This document shows, piece after piece, positions 1-8,441 of a DNA stretch of 25,466 bases (positions are counted from its first letter, which is position 1; each line of letters starts with the position of its first letter). Both the position numbers and the translations under genes were made by a program. Under the pieces are notes generated by a model, which ran no database searches, was not told the origin of the DNA, and saw only the letters and a list, made by a program, of their open reading frames with translations. The DNA is from Fragilariopsis cylindrus CCMP1102 (taxonomy: Eukaryota > Bacillariophyta > Bacillariophyceae > Bacillariales > Bacillariaceae), in assembly GCA_900095095.1 (NCBI GenBank), contig FMBT01000678.1, positions 1 to 25,466 of the forward strand. Reading direction: 5' to 3'.

Positions 1-448
1 GTCTTGGTTTAGCGCAGCCTCCACCCCCGTTGGGTAAAGTTGTAGGACGTTGAAAACGACTGCCAGTTCGACTGCGATGACTTGCACAGTGACGATGATG
101 AGGAAGATTGCGCTTATCATGATAGCACTGTTTCTTCTTACTTTTAGTACGGATGTTCTTGAGATTAGGACTGGGTGTGAAACAGACTCTGATTGGAGCT
201 AGAAGAGAGGTTGTTAAACGAGATCTATTAATTATAACAAGGTATATGAACCAAACTGGCAATGTGAAGGCAAGAATCAAGGTTACTATTGATTCTACTG
301 TGAACATTCGTTTGATTGTTGGTATAAAAAGACCATAGAAGACCGAAGTAGCAAGTTCAACAAGGTTCCAAAGTAATCGATAGTAAATGAATTCGATTGT
401 ATTGAAAGTATTGTGAAATATACTACAAAGAGGTCCAGCTCCTGGAAG
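1..448 (-). CDS. Open frame after the Gag stop (start of Pol?), partial at left edge
   Basis: Past the Gag TGA at 449-451 the same minus-strand frame has no stop for 149 codons, down to base 1. The other two minus frames are closed repeatedly by TTA/CTA/TCA. The predicted segment starts with an aromatic-rich stretch, has a hydrophobic membrane-like span at about residues 53-73 (bases about 230-292), then a basic region with KSKKKQ and a run of His/Arg, and ends at the edge in PNGGGGCAKPR. No protease DSGA motif, integrase or RT is visible, so Pol would lie left of the window. It could be made by read-through of the TGA (context TGA CTT), by splicing, or the stop could be a mutation. Nothing in this stretch identifies it by homology; the call rests on the open frame and on its position directly after Gag. 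Confidence 0.45.
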
Positions 449-1720
449 TCAGCTTCCAAACTTGCTCACCATATTCATTAAATTAGCGAGTTGAACTTGA
501 ACTAATGCCAATTCAGCTGGAGAAACTGTGTTGTCGCCGACCGAGGCGTCTCCACCTCCTATAGATGTAGGAGGAAAAGGAGATTGAGATTGATTAGAAC
601 CACTAGCTGCAGGTGGTGGTTGTTGAGTAGGTGGTGCTTGAGCTGGAGGAGCAGCAGGTGCTGGGGTTCCAGTAAGAAGCCCACTTGGGGGAGTATCGTC
701 CTTATCCCAACGTTTGGTTGTTGGATTCCAAGTATGAGGAGCGGTATTGATGACACGTTTATTACTTTCATCAGCCTTGGGACGCTTCCATTTGGCCCAT
801 CGATTAACACCAATTCCACCAGTACTGGCTGGATCTTGACCTTTAAACTCTCTGTATAGAGCACGATTCTTTGCTATGTTCGTTTGATCTTTAGGTAGTG
901 GACAATGCGGATGTGCATGTTCAGTAGATTCGCAATTCCAGCAAAAGGGACCTTTGATTTGTTCCAATGCCATAAAGCCTCCTGCAGCTGAACCAGGAGT
1001 TGGACGCATTGCAGCATTCCATAGTCCATCGCCTTTTAAATCACGATATGTAGTCAAAGCAAAGCTAAAGATGAAGTCAACACCTTCCATGGTGTTTTCA
1101 AGAATAAGACCTGCCATAGTTGTTGCAGCAGTACGTGCACCGGTATGCTGTCTCATAGAAGCTGATTTATTTGCAGTATGAATACGACGACTAGTAGTAA
1201 CATCCTTTTCAATTTTACCAATTTCAGCATTGAATTGAGGACAACTAGTTGTTTGTAAAGTGGTGCATAAATATTCAACATACTTTTCCGGTAAGGTCTT
1301 GTCAGGTCGTAGATGAACAATGGTTGCTGTTACGGCTCGTAATAGTCGTAGTACTTTATCCATATCTTCGTTCTCTACATTGACATTGATCTTGTAATTT
1401 TTGACAGTATCAATAAGAAGTTCCAAGTTGGCTTCATTCGATACAACGAGATGAAGTAAGAGGAGTTTGAGGAATAGAGGTCCACCTCTTTCTTCAGCTG
1501 GAAAGGAAAGATATTCAGCATGTACTACATTGTACAGTTCTTGTTCGACATGATACCGAAAGTGCAGAAGACTCCATTCTAATTCTTTAGCGAAAGAACG
1601 GTCAGCTCCAATAGCTGGTGTGAAGATCGCATAGCGACTATACCATCGATTCGAAAGTGCGACTTGTTCAACACTGATTTCTCGATGATCTTGAAAGAGA
1701 TCTTTCGTGATAGGTATCAT
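449..1720 (-). CDS. Retrotransposon Gag, C-terminal part with CCHC zinc knuckle
   Basis: 423 residues. A helical capsid-like region (about residues 20-165) carries the pattern seen in algal copia Gag: SNRWYSRY, ELEWSLLHF, a double-Gly RGGPLFLKL segment, and a late QTTSCPQFN. A canonical CX2CX4HX4C zinc knuckle follows, with C260, C263, H268 and C273, which in Gag proteins binds the RNA genome. The C-terminus (about 340-400) is rich in Pro, Ala and Gln, and the last residues look helical (AELALVQVQLANLMNMVS). The ATG at 1718-1720 overlaps the stop of the upstream ORF as ATGA. The two ORFs together have the length and content of one normal Gag, so this is probably the downstream part of a single protein rather than a separate gene. 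Confidence 0.75.
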   Translation of the reverse strand: MIPITKDLFQDHREISVEQVALSNRWYSRYAIFTPAIGADRSFAKELEWSLLHFRYHVEQELYNVVHAEYLSFPAEERGGPLFLKLLLLHLVVSNEANLELLIDTVKNYKINVNVENEDMDKVLRLLRAVTATIVHLRPDKTLPEKYVEYLCTTLQTTSCPQFNAEIGKIEKDVTTSRRIHTANKSASMRQHTGARTAATTMAGLILENTMEGVDFIFSFALTTYRDLKGDGLWNAAMRPTPGSAAGGFMALEQIKGPFCWNCESTEHAHPHCPLPKDQTNIAKNRALYREFKGQDPASTGGIGVNRWAKWKRPKADESNKRVINTAPHTWNPTTKRWDKDDTPPSGLLTGTPAPAAPPAQAPPTQQPPPAASGSNQSQSPFPPTSIGGGDASVGDNTVSPAELALVQVQLANLMNMVSKFGS

Positions 1721-2214
1721 TTACTATCTACTGAAAGGCTAGCTGGTTTTGCATCATTGTCAGGAAAACAGATACAGAAAGGATCTTCCATGTTAAACTC
1801 AAGCATGAATTGCTGTGAGTAGGTAAGATTATCCAAGATTGATAAGTTACTTGCCAATTTTTCTGGATCTTTGAGTGAGATATTCATGACCTTATATTTA
1901 GAGTATCGATTGGATTTGATATCAGTTAAGAGTTCCTTTTCTTCCTTTGATCCTTCAACTGGTCGATTCTCTTTCTTATAGAGGCGACCAGCACTTAGTC
2001 CATCCGTATTAGTAATAGGCTTGACGATATCGATAGCGACTTTAAAGCCACCTGGGAATTCATAGGCAGTAGTTTTACTCATTGTTGTAGAAGAGATGAC
2101 TGCTGACGGAAGAGCTGCTTCAGTGTCTGAAGCGATACTTGAAACTACTGATTCTATATCAGTATCGGGTAAAGGTGGAGAGGCTTGTGATATATCTGAA
2201 GTCTCTGTTACCAT
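1717..2214 (-). CDS. Retrotransposon Gag, N-terminal part
   Basis: 165 residues. The Ser/Thr/Asp-rich N-terminus (1-45) is followed by a folded-looking part with YEFPGGFKVAIDIVKPI, then KDPEKLASNLSILDNLTY and EFNMEDPFCICFP, which resembles the N-terminal half of algal copia Gag. It ends in TGA at 1717-1719, inside the ATG of the next ORF. One additional A in the AAA run at the junction would join the two frames without loss. This may be a recent single-base deletion, a sequence error, or a genuine stop-restart or -1 frameshift arrangement. The ATG at 2214 is the first in this frame after the leader. No enzymatic motif is present. Confidence 0.6.
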   Translation of the reverse strand: MVTETSDISQASPPLPDTDIESVVSSIASDTEAALPSAVISSTTMSKTTAYEFPGGFKVAIDIVKPITNTDGLSAGRLYKKENRPVEGSKEEKELLTDIKSNRYSKYKVMNISLKDPEKLASNLSILDNLTYSQQFMLEFNMEDPFCICFPDNDAKPASLSVDSK

Positions 2215-2570
2215 CGTTGATAGGTAAAATCAACAGGAAAAGATAAATTTTAGTTAAAGATTGGAATAAGAAGAGGATAACGCGTTGTTTATCGCGTAAG
2301 TGAATCTCAATTGATTTGACAGATCTTGTAAGAATAACGCGTAATTTATCACGTATCTGTTTATATCAATTCGAGAGAGAATTGCCAATTTGTTAAGATA
2401 GAGAACAATGTGTGATTGATTTGATGTCACTGAAAGTTCGTTAAAGTGCATTTATTATTAACAATCCGATACTTAGTTAGAAGTATAGTGTAGTGTTCTT
2501 TTAGGTGTGTACAATAGTACTGTTATAAAGTGTCACTCGTTACGAAAGTATCTTTGAGGATGAGTGATTT

Positions 2571-2582
2571 GGGCTCATAACC
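2571..2582 (-). promoter_or_regulatory. Primer-binding site complementary to the anticodon arm of initiator tRNA-Met
   Basis: The plus strand reads GGGCTCATAACC, the anticodon stem-loop of eukaryotic initiator tRNA-Met (CAT anticodon). On the element's sense (minus) strand this is GGTTATGAGCCC, placed directly after the LTR-terminal CA. Drosophila copia uses the same arrangement (GGTTATGGGCCC), in which a cleaved half of initiator tRNA-Met primes reverse transcription. Only 12 bases match contiguously, but position, adjacency to CA and downstream Gag agree. Confidence 0.6.
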
Positions 2583-2823
2583 TGCGATGATGTACCAAAG
2601 AAATGCAACGTACGCGAGTGAATAGATAAGATAGGTTTATAAGTTAAAGTTAAAATGAATTATGTGAAGAGTAAATCATAAGATGATAATCATCTTATGA
2701 TTGATATATGTAAGATATTGTAGGTCTTCATAAATAAGACCTCTTGATTGATTCAATGACATATTATACGACTAGGTCGAGTCATCTTAACAAGGGAGCG
2801 TGCTTAGCACAGCGGAGCAAACA
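2583..2823 (-). repeat. Candidate 5' LTR (outer boundary uncertain)
   Basis: In element orientation the LTR ends ...ATCGCA immediately before the primer-binding site. Walking outward, TG-starting boundaries occur at 2823 (TGTTTGCTCC...) and 2792 (TGTTAAGATG...), giving about 241 or 210 bp. It contains a perfect 14-bp inverted repeat (2674-2702), a second 7-bp stem (2722-2742) and an AT-rich TTATAA-type sequence near 2634-2643. The partner LTR is not in the window, so the boundary is inferred only from TG...CA ends. Confidence 0.4.
2674..2702. repeat. Perfect 14-bp inverted repeat in the candidate LTR
   Basis: Arms AATCATAAGATGAT (2674-2687) and ATCATCTTATGATT (2689-2702) are separated by one base. 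A second stem, AGGTCTT (2722-2728) with AAGACCT (2736-2742), lies 20 bases further on. In an LTR such hairpins can mark the transcript start, poly(A) or R region; which applies here is unknown. Confidence 0.6.
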
Positions 2824-3200
2824 GGATTAAAAATAGCATGTCAGTCGTGAACGGACAGATAGCGCTGAATTAGTAGCACTTGTTGATGATGGTGGCTTTT
2901 ATGTACAGTTTTTCTATTATGTATTATGGCATGAATACTAATAATAATAGAAGTATGGGTGAGAGTAATGTCAGAAAATCTACAACAACTACTTCTATTA
3001 CTATGATAGTATAGTACAAAAGAGTATCAACCCTATTTTAGTATTTACGGTAAGCTAGCTAGCAAGTTAGTAGAGCAGGCCCTACTAGTATGATGATTAT
3101 GACGATGATGATTCATGGTCCTTATTATACTTGACTTTATTATGATTATTGTCAAAACTTAGTAGTTGTTATATTATTCAAAACAGTATATCACTTTTCT
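2824..3200. other. Intergenic, AT-rich; no gene seen
   Basis: No convincing ORF. It contains an 11-bp inverted repeat TAATAGAAGTA (2945-2955) with TACTTCTATTA (2990-3000) and a short GCTAGCTAGC run near 3054. It is the 3' flank of the minus-strand gene that ends at 3201. Confidence 0.5.
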
Positions 3201-3899
3201 TTAAAAAGACAAACCAATATCCATATCATCATCACTACTATCAGAATCAGAATCAGAATCATTGTCATCGTCATCGGTATGTTCATCATGTGCTGGTACA
3301 GAGGAGTCTAATGCGGATGTACTCGTTATACCTAACGAACCCCGACGGGACATTTCTTCTTGTGCAAATCTGGAAAAATCGGTACGTTCAAACCATATTT
3401 CCTCCTTATTGGAGGTTTGAAATAAATCCAATCGTGATGGTACTCTATTTATGGAATTAAAGGTAGAAAATGAGACTGATTTTTTCATCATACATTTACG
3501 TGGTAGTAGTATGTTGTCGTTGTTGTTATTGTTATTGTTTTCGTCTCCTAACAAATCTTCTCCTATATCTCCTTCAACAAGAGTTATCGGAGCAGATTCA
3601 AAACCTTGCTGATGTTTTGTTGTTTGCAGTGCTAATGAGGCTGGATTTGTATCTATATTTTCTTCTGGATTCACTTCACATACCGGATCGAAATTTTGTG
3701 GTGTCTCCTGTTGTCGTCGCTTAAAACTCGCAGCACCCCGATGATGGAGTGACAATTGTGATCGTACCTTACGAAGAATTGAAAATTCTTTGGTAGTAGT
3801 ATTAGGACGGGTAGGACTACCGGTACGAGTAGGGCTACGAGTAGTAGCATTGCTGCTCATATTTGTTGTAGTGGGATTTTGTACGATCGTCGCAATCAT
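3201..3899 (-). CDS. Acidic-tailed hypothetical protein with an RVxF-like (PP1-docking) motif
   Basis: 232 residues, ATG start at 3899. The N-terminus (1-60) is Thr/Pro/Arg-rich and probably disordered, with RSPT and GSPT repeats. An Asn run lies at about 121-127. A conserved-looking block follows: KSVSF (140-144), which fits the RVxF consensus for binding protein phosphatase 1, then about 20 residues later EEIWFERTDFSRF (166-178). The layout VxFS followed by a WY/WF-x(3)-D-F segment recurs in hypothetical proteins of diatoms (recalled, not searched). The C-terminus is a strongly acidic Asp/Ser tail. No catalytic motif, signal peptide or membrane segment. It is transcribed away from the MATH-BTB gene. 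Real gene likely; function unknown. Confidence 0.7.
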   Translation of the reverse strand: MIATIVQNPTTTNMSSNATTRSPTRTGSPTRPNTTTKEFSILRKVRSQLSLHHRGAASFKRRQQETPQNFDPVCEVNPEENIDTNPASLALQTTKHQQGFESAPITLVEGDIGEDLLGDENNNNNNNDNILLPRKCMMKKSVSFSTFNSINRVPSRLDLFQTSNKEEIWFERTDFSRFAQEEMSRRGSLGITSTSALDSSVPAHDEHTDDDDNDSDSDSDSSDDDMDIGLSF

Positions 3900-5376
3900 T
3901 ATTTTTCGTATTTTGTTCTGCTGGTGTTTGATCTCTCGGGCGTTTTACAATCTCAGAAGGGGTGAATTCAATTATATAGAATTCGATCCTCGCTTGCTTA
4001 GCAGAAGTAGAAGTAGAAGTGGTGTGGTTTTAACGGAGACAAATACTGTAATTCAACACCATCGTTGTGCTTGTAGAACATACAATTAAATCTGAAGTAG
4101 AAATTAAATTAATTGTGCGAGAAAAAAATGATTGGTGTCTTTTTGATCAACATGCTTCTTTGCATGCTTCTTGTTTCTTGTTTCTTTACAAAAGTCCGGT
4201 ACTTACCGTTATGCACAACAATGTATTTTTCACAACGAGAGGTGTCAGAGTACCGTAAAGGCTATTATTTACATGCGTGTGTGTACAATTTTTGTGTCTC
4301 ACGTCAGACGGTGACATGCGATTTGAGTTCTTAATTGAGGAGCGAAGAAGGAGGATAGCGACGAGTTACGCTGGCGAGGTCGCACATCAAACACGAAGTG
4401 ACGTCTTACACGTACGAGGTGACGCATGAATTCGCGCATTTTCCAAATGCTTGCCCATCATTGGTGTGATGTGGTTAACGTTACTGTTTTACTAGTAATG
4501 CAGCAACAAATATACTGTAATAAATTCTATAAAATTGTACTTTCTTAGGTAAGCTTACTTGACTTGTACTACAGTACTGATGTAGAAAGTATCTTTACAC
4601 ACAAACATGCTGAAATTACAATCGATATCGAACACAAGTCTTGATCTGGCTAGGTACAGCATCAGCAAAAAGTTTCAATCCAAGCGCTGTTCCTTATTCT
4701 ACTATCCCAGCCAGCAATGAAGGATTGAAATACTACAGAATCAAGTTTATCGTCAAGGTTTTTAGCACTGTCAATGTTATGAAATAGACAATCATATTAC
4801 AATGATGGTGCTGCTGGGGATATAAGGGCCCCCTTTGTCTACTGTCTACTACTGTGCATTCTTCTTTTAACCAAGGATACTTTTTCCTGCCCTCTTTGAT
4901 TGCCATCAATCCAATTTTTGTTGATCATATTCCCAAAGTACCTCTTCTTCATTCAAGTGGCTCCAGGCACTAATTCCACAGAACTGTATCAAACTGAGAC
5001 CACATTTTCTCCCTCAATAATTCCATTTAAAAGGGTAGAGGATACAAACAGATTGCTGACAAAAAAACAAACAATCCGGGAATGAAGCTGTTTTGGGAGT
5101 CACTAGTAGAATTTTAAATGAGAAAAGCCGCAGCGTGGCCTGACTCGAGGACAAAATCGAAAGAAAAAAAAAAAACGACAAAAAGCCGACGAGACGGCGT
5201 CGCAAAAACAATACGAAAGACCATTATTACAGAGGATAACAATTTCACAAAAGCAAACAATCATATAAAAGTGACGACGAGACGGCGTCGCAAGAATAAT
5301 ACGTAGGACGCAAACTAGATAGCAAGATGGCAGAGACTCCGCTAGTGTCTTTGTGAAATTTCTACAGTGTTTTGAG
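3900..5376. other. Long divergent intergenic region
   Basis: About 1.5 kb between divergent genes, with no supported ORF. The stretch 4330-4440 is richer in CG, with several CGAGGTCGC / CGAGGTGACGC-like motifs and one TGACGTC (4399-4405) resembling a bZIP/CRE site; its role is untested. A 26/28-bp direct repeat lies at 5188-5215 and 5276-5303, just upstream of the MATH-BTB gene. Confidence 0.5.
5188..5303. repeat. Two-copy 28-bp direct repeat with palindromic core
   Basis: GACGAGACGGCGTCGCAA begins both copies (5188 and 5276). Each continues to AATACG with two differences in 28 bases. The core GACG-G-CGTC is palindromic. The copies are 88 bp apart and end about 75 bp before the first ATG of the MATH-BTB gene, so they could be transcription-factor sites or 5' leader sequence. 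Confidence 0.55.
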
Positions 5377-6762
5377 ATGTTTGATGTTTCAAAATGTCTA
5401 AAACGTATGAGTAGATCAGTTAGTAGCCAAGGAAGGAGTACGGACAAGAGAATCAGGTTGATCGGACGCGACTGGGTCGGAAGTCCACCAAAAGTATTTT
5501 CGGACAACGACGACAGTGTGAAGATGGAATATCATATCCATAATTTCGCTGATCGTGAAGAAAGGAGAGGTGAGCATCTGTACACCGGCGTCATTAATGC
5601 ACATGGTCATCCCTGGAAGTTATTGATCTATCCTCGAGGTTGTAATGAATCATCACCTGATACCAAATATGTGTCTATTTTTCCTTCACTACGCCGGCAG
5701 CAACACTAAAACTGATTCAGTACTTGCGAAGGCAACGATTTGGACGAAAACTACCAACAGACAAATTAGAAAGTACGAATACAGCAAAGAAATCGAGGTC
5801 TTGGGCGGTATAATTTTTTCAAACGAGAAGATATCATTCATAATAATGCAACGATGCAGGCACGTTGATACTCATAGTGGAACTACAGGTAGCAATAGAT
5901 CTACTTGGTTCCCCCGATTGACGCATTGTGATAACATCGGAACTGAACTTTATCGTTCAACTGAAACATCGGACGTTACATTTATTGTCGGTACTCCTAC
6001 TTCTACTTCGAATTCGATGGAGAAGGAATTTATGGTTCATAAATGCATTCTTGCACTTCGAGCTCGAGACTTGTACGAATTGGTTATTACGGAAGAGGAA
6101 TCATTGTCCTCTGGTATAACACCAGAAATTATACTAAACGACGTAGACGAATCATCATTTGATGTGATGATGGAATTCATCTATACGGGTAAAGTACCGT
6201 CATTTAATACCACTGTAGCAGTGGAGATGGTCGATACAATGAATATTATGATACCGCGACGTCTATCCTAACAACCGCTAATCGGTTTGGTGTTATGGAA
6301 TTAAAATTATACATTGAATCTATTCTAATTGAGAAATTTCTTATCCCATCGACTGCTGCTGGACTACTACTACTTGCAGATTCGCATTCATGTGGATTAC
6401 TGAAAGAATCGTCTATGAATGCATACATGGTAGACTCTGAAGCATTTATGAATGATATGGATTCTAATAGTAATAAAAATTGGAAAGAACTACAAGAATC
6501 GACTACACTTTTGACAGAGCTTTTGGTATATACAAATTCTGGTCGTAAACGGTACTCATATGTTGTCGATGATGGTGATGGTACTTCAGATGATGCAGAC
6601 AATTTTGATATAACATCGTTACGTGAACGTCTTCAAATGGTTGACCTTGACGTGGATGGCAGTAGAGAAATGTTGTTAGAGCGATGGAAGAATCATTTGC
6701 ATAGTAGCAGTACTACTACTACTGATGTGGCGGGTCGACCGTTGTCTCCGCGGTCTTCTTAA
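5377..6762 (+). pseudogene. MATH-BTB protein with C-terminal SAP-like segment, two single-base frameshifts
   Basis: One gene read in three pieces. Piece 1 (from ATG 5377, or 5407) holds most of a MATH domain: YHIHNF, then WKLLIYPRG and KYVSIF. At the T5 run 5678-5682 the frame moves by one base, and the MATH strand continues in the next frame as LHYAGS. Piece 2 (to 6271) holds a BTB/POZ domain from about 5969: SDVTFIVG, FMVHKCILALRA, then FDVMMEFIYTGKVP. Near 6246-6252 a base is missing; the other frame continues as TSILTTANRFGVMELKLY, the usual BTB-BACK junction. Piece 3 ends with a SAP-like helix pair (6613-6696: LRERLQ...DVDGSREMLLERW). MATH-BTB proteins are typically substrate adaptors of cullin-3 ubiquitin ligases. 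The two shifts cancel, no nonsense substitution is present, and domain sequence is well kept, so this is a very young pseudogene, a variant allele, or sequence error. Confidence 0.8.
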
Positions 6763-7280
6763 GGCGGGAGGATCGAAGCTTGCAGCTTTTAAATAGCAAG
6801 TTCCATACTGCAATTTAATGCATTCAATAACCTGTACTATTTTCAGAACTCAAAGATAGAAGATGGTGTTATACGTATTGATGAACCGTATCCACCAAAG
6901 ACAAAGCAAACAATCACATAATTGGCCTAGAGATGTGTGTTGGATTAGCAATAGCTGTATTAGCTATATAAGTATTGAAGGGAAATAATGATAATGCTGT
7001 TGCTTTTGCTGCTGCTGACAATGACGAAAAATCAACGTTTGGAATCCAGCAGAAGTACAACAGCAAAGTTCGGCCCAAACATATTAGAAGTAGCTGAAGA
7101 AGGCAAGTACTACCACGAATGAAGTCTAGATAAGTAATATAAATCATATAATAATAAGTACCTAAAATATAGATACTACGACTATCGATGCTGGTTGCCC
7201 ATTCGTGATTATTGAGTTTTAATTTCCCTCTTTTGCTTGTGTCTTGTCGCTCGGTATACGTGCCGTCTTCTGATTGAGTT
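6763..7280. other. Convergent intergenic region; no gene seen
   Basis: AT-rich sequence between the 3' ends of the MATH-BTB and MYND genes. A 77-codon minus-strand reading frame (6914-7147) has no recognisable feature and was not called. Confidence 0.5.
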
Positions 7281-7559
7281 CTACTTCACTTCAGCTGGAT
7301 TGCTTTTCTGTCTAATCTCATTCTGGATGGTCTTCTTGAGCTCTCTGTATGCTCTTTTGTGCGAGGACCATCCTAGACGTTGGCACGTCAAATTGCAGTA
7401 CCCAGCACCTTTATAACGTATGTAATCATACATCTGTCTCTGTTGCTCTCCACAATAGTCACAAGTCTTTGTCTTCTGCCATAGCAGAATGTCGTTCACA
7501 GCATTGGTAATATTCTGAAGATTTCGCGTGGCGCAGGCCTTCACAAACTCACCCACCAT
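7281..7559 (-). CDS. Small protein with a degenerate MYND-type zinc finger
   Basis: 92 residues, ATG at 7559. A short helical N-terminus (1-30) precedes C33-x2-C36 (CDYCG), an aromatic-rich loop YDYIRYKGAG, then YC55NLTC59Q, W64 and H67, the typical second half of a MYND finger (YCxxxCQxxxWxxHK). The middle CxxC pair and the last Cys (Tyr71 instead) are missing, so at most part of the usual two-zinc site remains. MYND fingers mediate protein contacts, often next to ankyrin repeats or SET domains. No ankyrin repeats are visible upstream, so this could be a stand-alone small protein or a surviving last exon. It ends in a charged helix. It is followed in the same direction (upstream on this strand) by the kinase-like gene, 162 bp away. 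Confidence 0.6.
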   Translation of the reverse strand: MVGEFVKACATRNLQNITNAVNDILLWQKTKTCDYCGEQQRQMYDYIRYKGAGYCNLTCQRLGWSSHKRAYRELKKTIQNEIRQKSNPAEVK

Positions 7560-7721
7560 CCATTACTTCGATGCTATAATCGCTGTTCGCTGGCCAAATA
7601 GAAACACCCACCATATCCTCGAATATACTGTTTTGATATCTATCCATTTCTTTATACTATCAATTTTTCATCACTCAATAATCCGCAAAGCCATAATGGA
7701 TGGCCCTGCAGGTAGGTTTGA

Positions 7722-8441
7722 TCATTCGCTTATGATGCCAATTGCATGAAGGCACGAGATTAAGTTGGAACGTAAAACATCTTCGTAGTCTTGAAATGAA
7801 GTGCCGTCGGTAGCTGTGAAAAATGGATTGTGTCCTATCGCATCCATTCTCATTTTAATTTTAGCCGTTACTGGTTTGTCGTCAATGACACTAAGATCAA
7901 AATCATAAAGTGAAATTGTTTGATCTGGTAATGAAAGTGCAATGTTCTTGCATCCGCCCATATTAAGTGATTGGAAAACATCCAAGTGTCGAACCTTACT
8001 CACACGCAAACAATCAATAATCTTGTTTATTTGTGATAAAGCTTCATCCCATTCTAATGAAACCTTCGCACCTTCACTTTTGATTTGCGGAAATGGCAAA
8101 CCAACATTGGTCATTGTGACGGATTGGTTGTCGGAAGCTATTAGTCTTGGGAAATGGCGCTGTTGTGCGGATCCACAATACTCTTTAATGCGAAGCAGAG
8201 CGGCTTTCTCCAGTTCATTTGCTTGTGTGGCGGATGTGCCACTATAATAATGCTTGCGTGCCACTTTTTTGTATGTGCGTGGTTGCTTCATTCCTATTGT
8301 GTGTGTGGTGTTGGATATGATGAGTGACCTATCCTGTGAACCAACATCTCTGAAGTCAATCGATTGGAGCTGATGGAAATTGAAAATAATCCCAACAGCA
8401 CTAATGATAATGACAAGCCAAAGACGAAAAACCAAAAGCAT
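7722..8441 (-). CDS. Type II membrane protein with a small protein-kinase-like domain
   Basis: 239 residues from ATG 8441; a longer frame to 8498 would need a GTG start. Residues 5-20 (VFRLWLVIIISAVGII) form a signal anchor, placing the rest in the secretory lumen, with an NTT glycosylation sequon at 44. The later part has kinase-fold landmarks: HFPRLIASDNQSVTMTNVG (96-114), matching the hinge region of lipid- and sugar-kinase-like folds; RHLDV (151-155) in the place of the HRD catalytic loop with N166; and LYDFDLS (178-184) in the place of DFG. A clear N-lobe Gly-loop and VAIK lysine are not obvious; KKVARKHYY (58-66) may be the remnant. The domain is compact, as in LPS-kinase-like or FAM69-like proteins. 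Kinase activity is inference; it could be a pseudokinase. Confidence 0.6.
   Translation of the reverse strand: MLLVFRLWLVIIISAVGIIFNFHQLQSIDFRDVGSQDRSLIISNTTHTIGMKQPRTYKKVARKHYYSGTSATQANELEKAALLRIKEYCGSAQQRHFPRLIASDNQSVTMTNVGLPFPQIKSEGAKVSLEWDEALSQINKIIDCLRVSKVRHLDVFQSLNMGGCKNIALSLPDQTISLYDFDLSVIDDKPVTAKIKMRMDAIGHNPFFTATDGTSFQDYEDVLRSNLISCLHAIGIISE

Larger units (their letters stand above)
1..2823 (-). mobile_element. Copia-like LTR retrotransposon, 5' half, left end outside the window
   Basis: Read on the minus strand, the order is candidate LTR (to 2583), a primer-binding site immediately inside it (2571-2582), a leader of about 355 bases, Gag in two overlapping ORFs (2214-449), a TGA, and an open frame running off the left edge. 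This order and the Gag type match algal and diatom Ty1/copia elements (CoDi-like; assignment is inference). No second LTR is inside the window, so the left end and the target duplication cannot be seen. The right limit is uncertain (2792 or 2823 are both possible). Confidence 0.65.

Noticed and set aside
68..90. TGCGATGA near 73 as the partner LTR start matching 2583
   Set aside because: Only eight bases match and the following sequence differs; the stretch also lies inside the open frame after Gag.
43..147. Acidic plus-strand frame after a TTGTAG that looks like a last exon
   Set aside because: The minus strand here carries a much longer stop-free frame continuous with Gag, so the short plus frame is probably its complement.
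2566..2590. Anticodon-arm-like GGGCTCATAACC as part of a tRNA-Met gene
   Set aside because: No acceptor stem, D arm or T arm surrounds it; the position next to CA and upstream of Gag fits a primer-binding site.
4399..4405. TGACGTC as a CO2/cAMP-responsive bZIP site
   Set aside because: A single 7-mer about 500 bp from the nearest start is expected by chance; mentioned only in the intergenic note.
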